DNA of 14,166 bases from Methanomicrobiales archaeon. Lineage in GTDB: Archaea; Halobacteriota; Methanomicrobia; Methanomicrobiales; Methanospirillaceae. Location: NCBI GenBank assembly GCA_017883495.1, contig JADGNL010000169.1, forward strand, positions 1 through 14,166, written 5' to 3'. Below the pieces are notes generated by a model. That model saw only the letters and a list, made by a program, of their open reading frames with translations, was not told the origin of the DNA and ran no database searches. The position numbers and the translations under genes are program-made. Shown here piece after piece: positions 12,215 through 14,166 of this stretch; positions within the stretch are counted from its first letter, which is position 1; each line of letters begins with the position of its first letter.

Positions 12215-12438
12215 GGCGGACCATCGTCGCGATCGACGAGCGGCGGTGTACGGGCTGCGGCCTCTGCACGCTCGACTGCCCGACCGCCGCTCTCGAAGTC
12301 CGGGACGGATACTCGCGCCTCGCCGACGACCGCTGCTGCAACGGCGGCGGCGCCTGCGTCGCGGCCTGCCCCACGGGAGCGATCGTTCTCGCCGGACGCG
12401 AGGCCCGGCCGTTCGCCCCCGGCCGACGTAGGGATTGA
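12211..12438 (+). CDS. Small two-cluster 4Fe-4S ferredoxin with an atypical second motif
   Basis: This 75-residue protein has a bacterial-type ferredoxin fold. The first cluster motif is canonical, CTGCGLCTLDCP (14-25). The second reads CCNGGGACVAACP (43-55): the usual C-x2-C-x2-C-x3-C-P lacks its second Cys (Gly there), while an extra Cys precedes the first. It may bind a 3Fe-4S or an unusually ligated cluster. The GTG at 12211 overlaps the upstream stop (GTGA) and starts right at the ferredoxin domain (RRTIVAIDERRC); an in-frame ATG at 12157 would add 18 arginine-rich residues lying inside the upstream gene, which seems unlikely. Electron partner unknown. The C-terminal tail FAPGRRRD is basic. 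Confidence 0.85.
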   Translation: MRRTIVAIDERRCTGCGLCTLDCPTAALEVRDGYSRLADDRCCNGGGACVAACPTGAIVLAGREARPFAPGRRRD

Positions 12439-12451
12439 CCGCGATCGGGGC

Positions 12452-12482
12452 AGTTATATCCGCCCGCGCCGATATATAAAGG
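12452..12482 (+). promoter_or_regulatory. mutS promoter region with two TATA-like boxes
   Basis: AGTTATATCC (12452-12461) is placed to start transcription just before the ATG at 12489, giving a leaderless mRNA. The stronger-looking GATATATAAAGG (12471-12482) is only 7 bases from that ATG; it would start transcripts inside the gene, upstream of the in-frame ATG at 12513. Confidence 0.45.
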
Positions 12483-12488
12483 ATCGGC

Positions 12489-14166
12489 ATGAGCGACGGT
12501 CTCTCTCCCGGCATGCGTCAGTACAACGCAGCGAAGCGGCAGCACCCCGACGCCCTCCTGCTCTGCCGGATGGGCGACTTCTACGAGACGTTCGGGGCCG
12601 ACGCCGAGACCGTCGCCCGCGAGCTCGACATCGTTCTGACTTCCCGCGGCACCGACGCCGACGGCAACAGGATCCCGCTCGCCGGGGTTCCGTACCACGC
12701 GGCCGAGTCGTACATCGCCCGCCTCGTTCGGAAGGGGTACCGGGTCGCGATCGCCGAGCAGATGGAGGACCCGAAGAAGGCCAAGGGGATCGTGAAGCGC
12801 GAGGTCGTCCGGGTCGTGACTCCCGGCACGCTCGTGGACGGGGCCATGCTCGAGGCCCCGCAGGCCCGGTACCTGATGGCCGTCGCCCCCGGCCCCGAGC
12901 GCACCGGGATCGCCGTCCTCGACGCCTCCACCGGCGAGTTCGCAGCCTCGGCCGTCCCGAACGCCGAGGCCCGCGCCGCCGTGATGGCAGAGGCCGTCCG
13001 CCGCTCGCCCGAGGAGGTGCTGGTCCCCGAGACCCTCGCCGGCCCCGTCCTCGAGGCCGTGGCGTCGCTCGAGGCCGTGACCACCCGTCGTCCGGCCCTC
13101 GCGTTCGAGAGCACGGAGACCGCCCGCTACCTCGCCGGCCGATTCGGCCGCAGCTTCGAGAACGACGACCCCGCGGCCGTTGCGGCAGCCGGCGCCGCGC
13201 TCGCCTACGCCGAGGCGATGCACCACGCGCAGCTCCCCCAGGTGAGCGGCCTCTCCCTCGCCGCGGCCGGCGCCGCTCCTCCTGTCCTCGATGCGATCAC
13301 GGTGCGGAACCTCGAGCTCGTCCAGCCCGTCCGCGACGGGAAGAAGGGCGCGACCCTGATCCAGGTCCTCGACCGAACGGTCACGCCCATGGGCGCCCGC
13401 CTCCTCCGCGCCCGGATCGTCCGGCCGCTCGCGGACCCCGCCGCGATCAACCGCCGCCTCGACGCGGTCGGGTTCTTCGCGGCGAGCACGGTCGCACGGC
13501 GAGACCTCCGCCGCCGCCTCGGCGCGGTCGCCGACCTCGAGCGGATCGCCGGTCGCATCGCCTACGGCAACGCCTCGCCGCGCGACCTCGTCGCCCTGCG
13601 CCGGTCCCTCGAGGCCCTGCCCGGCATGACGACCCTCCTCGCATCCGCCGCCGACCTCCCGGCACTCCTTGCCGCGGCACTGGGCGAGCTCGGGGATCAC
13701 GCGGGCGAGGTAGCGCTCGTGGCCGCCGCGCTCGTCGACGACCCGCCCGCCGTCATCCGGAGCGGAGGCATGGTCCGGACCGGGTACGACCCCGAGCTCG
13801 ACCGTCTCCGCGGTCTGGCCACGACGGGGCGCGACTGGGTGGCCGCGCTCCAGCAGGCCGAGCGCGAGCGAACGGGAATCCGGACCCTGAAGATCGGGTA
13901 CAACCGCGTCTTCGGCTACTACCTCGAGGTCCCGAAGTCGCAGGAGGCCCGCGTTCCGCCCGAGTACGAACGACGGCAGACGACCGCGACCGGCGAGCGC
14001 TTCACCGTGCCCGGCCTGCGCGAGAAGGAGGCCGAGATCGCGCACGCGGACGAGCGGCTCGCCGAGCGCGAGCAGGAGGTCTGGCAGGGGCTGATCGAGG
14101 CCCTTCGTCCGGCCGTGCCGCAGCTCCAGGCGGCCGCGCGGGCTGCGGGCCTCCTCGACCTCTTCG
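12489..14166 (+). CDS. mutS: DNA mismatch repair protein MutS (5' part, runs off window)
   Basis: The first 559 residues of a MutS are visible and the frame is open to the end. MutS recognises mismatches and recruits repair through its ATPase. Domain I carries RMGDFYETF (27-35), including the Phe-x-Glu mismatch wedge (Phe31, Glu33). The segment up to VAIAEQMEDPKKAKG and the REVVRVVTPGT motif (about residues 104-115) are standard, followed by the connector and core domains with LDRTVTPMGARLLRARIVRPL and the clamp segment KIGYNRVFGYYLEVPKSQ. The ATPase domain lies outside. The ATG at 12489 matches the family's short leader before MRQY; the ATG at 12513 is an alternative. The gene is probably transcribed apart from the ferredoxin gene, given the promoter in the 50-base gap. 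Confidence 0.97.
   Translation, partial: MSDGLSPGMRQYNAAKRQHPDALLLCRMGDFYETFGADAETVARELDIVLTSRGTDADGNRIPLAGVPYHAAESYIARLVRKGYRVAIAEQMEDPKKAKGIVKREVVRVVTPGTLVDGAMLEAPQARYLMAVAPGPERTGIAVLDASTGEFAASAVPNAEARAAVMAEAVRRSPEEVLVPETLAGPVLEAVASLEAVTTRRPALAFESTETARYLAGRFGRSFENDDPAAVAAAGAALAYAEAMHHAQLPQVSGLSLAAAGAAPPVLDAITVRNLELVQPVRDGKKGATLIQVLDRTVTPMGARLLRARIVRPLADPAAINRRLDAVGFFAASTVARRDLRRRLGAVADLERIAGRIAYGNASPRDLVALRRSLEALPGMTTLLASAADLPALLAAALGELGDHAGEVALVAAALVDDPPAVIRSGGMVRTGYDPELDRLRGLATTGRDWVAALQQAERERTGIRTLKIGYNRVFGYYLEVPKSQEARVPPEYERRQTTATGERFTVPGLREKEAEIAHADERLAEREQEVWQGLIEALRPAVPQLQAAARAAGLLDLF

Noticed and set aside
12057..14045. Minus-strand 662-codon open frame opposite mutS and ferredoxin
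   Set aside because: Antisense shadow with a biased Arg/Gly/Glu composition; the plus strand encodes clear MutS and ferredoxin.
1..14166. CRISPR array or phage/defence island
   Set aside because: No regularly spaced repeats, cas genes, integrase or phage structural genes were seen.

Overview
The window is GC-rich archaeal chromosomal DNA, most likely from a methanogen of the Methanomicrobiales (Methanoculleus/Methanofollis-like; the genus is a guess). The archaeal signs are a two-repeat TATA-binding protein, an archaeal initiator tRNA-Met, AT-rich TATA boxes 25-35 bases upstream of starts that lack a Shine-Dalgarno sequence, a CxxC-x17-CxxC mini-protein common in methanogens, and an AbrB-PhoU phosphate regulator.

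Layout. Bases 52-2414 hold two divergent genes, tbp (-) and an AMP-forming medium-chain acyl-CoA synthetase (+). Bases 2433-3825 are a small-gene and RNA zone: tRNA-Leu(CAG) with an oligo-T stop, a decayed phoU 3' fragment, a 63-residue zinc-ribbon gene with a hairpin/T-tract terminator, about 450 bases without a recognisable gene, and the initiator tRNA-Met. Bases 3826-8245 are a phosphate-uptake operon read right to left: pstS, a natural pstC-pstA fusion, pstB and phoU, with junctions that touch or overlap. Across a 127-base divergent promoter that contains an inverted repeat lies an AbrB-PhoU regulator (8373-9380, +). Transport is thus a lipoprotein binding protein, a single-chain permease and an ATPase, with two different PhoU-domain proteins as likely control points.

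Bases 9381-10730 are mobile-element debris: an N-terminally truncated TnpB-family reading frame on the minus strand, then an AT-rich island and a stretch dense in perfect stem-loops. To the right are a DUF1801 protein (-), then on the plus strand an SRAP (HMCES/YedK-like) gene broken by a one-base frameshift, overlapped by an unknown 104-residue gene, which is overlapped by a two-cluster ferredoxin. mutS follows after 50 bases and runs off the window.

No clearly new multi-gene system is visible. The items most worth checking are the PstC-PstA fusion with its 45-base internal repeat, the SRAP/unknown/ferredoxin overlapping trio beside mutS, the structured region near 10.3-10.6 kb, and the palindromic candidate operator between pstS and its divergent regulator.
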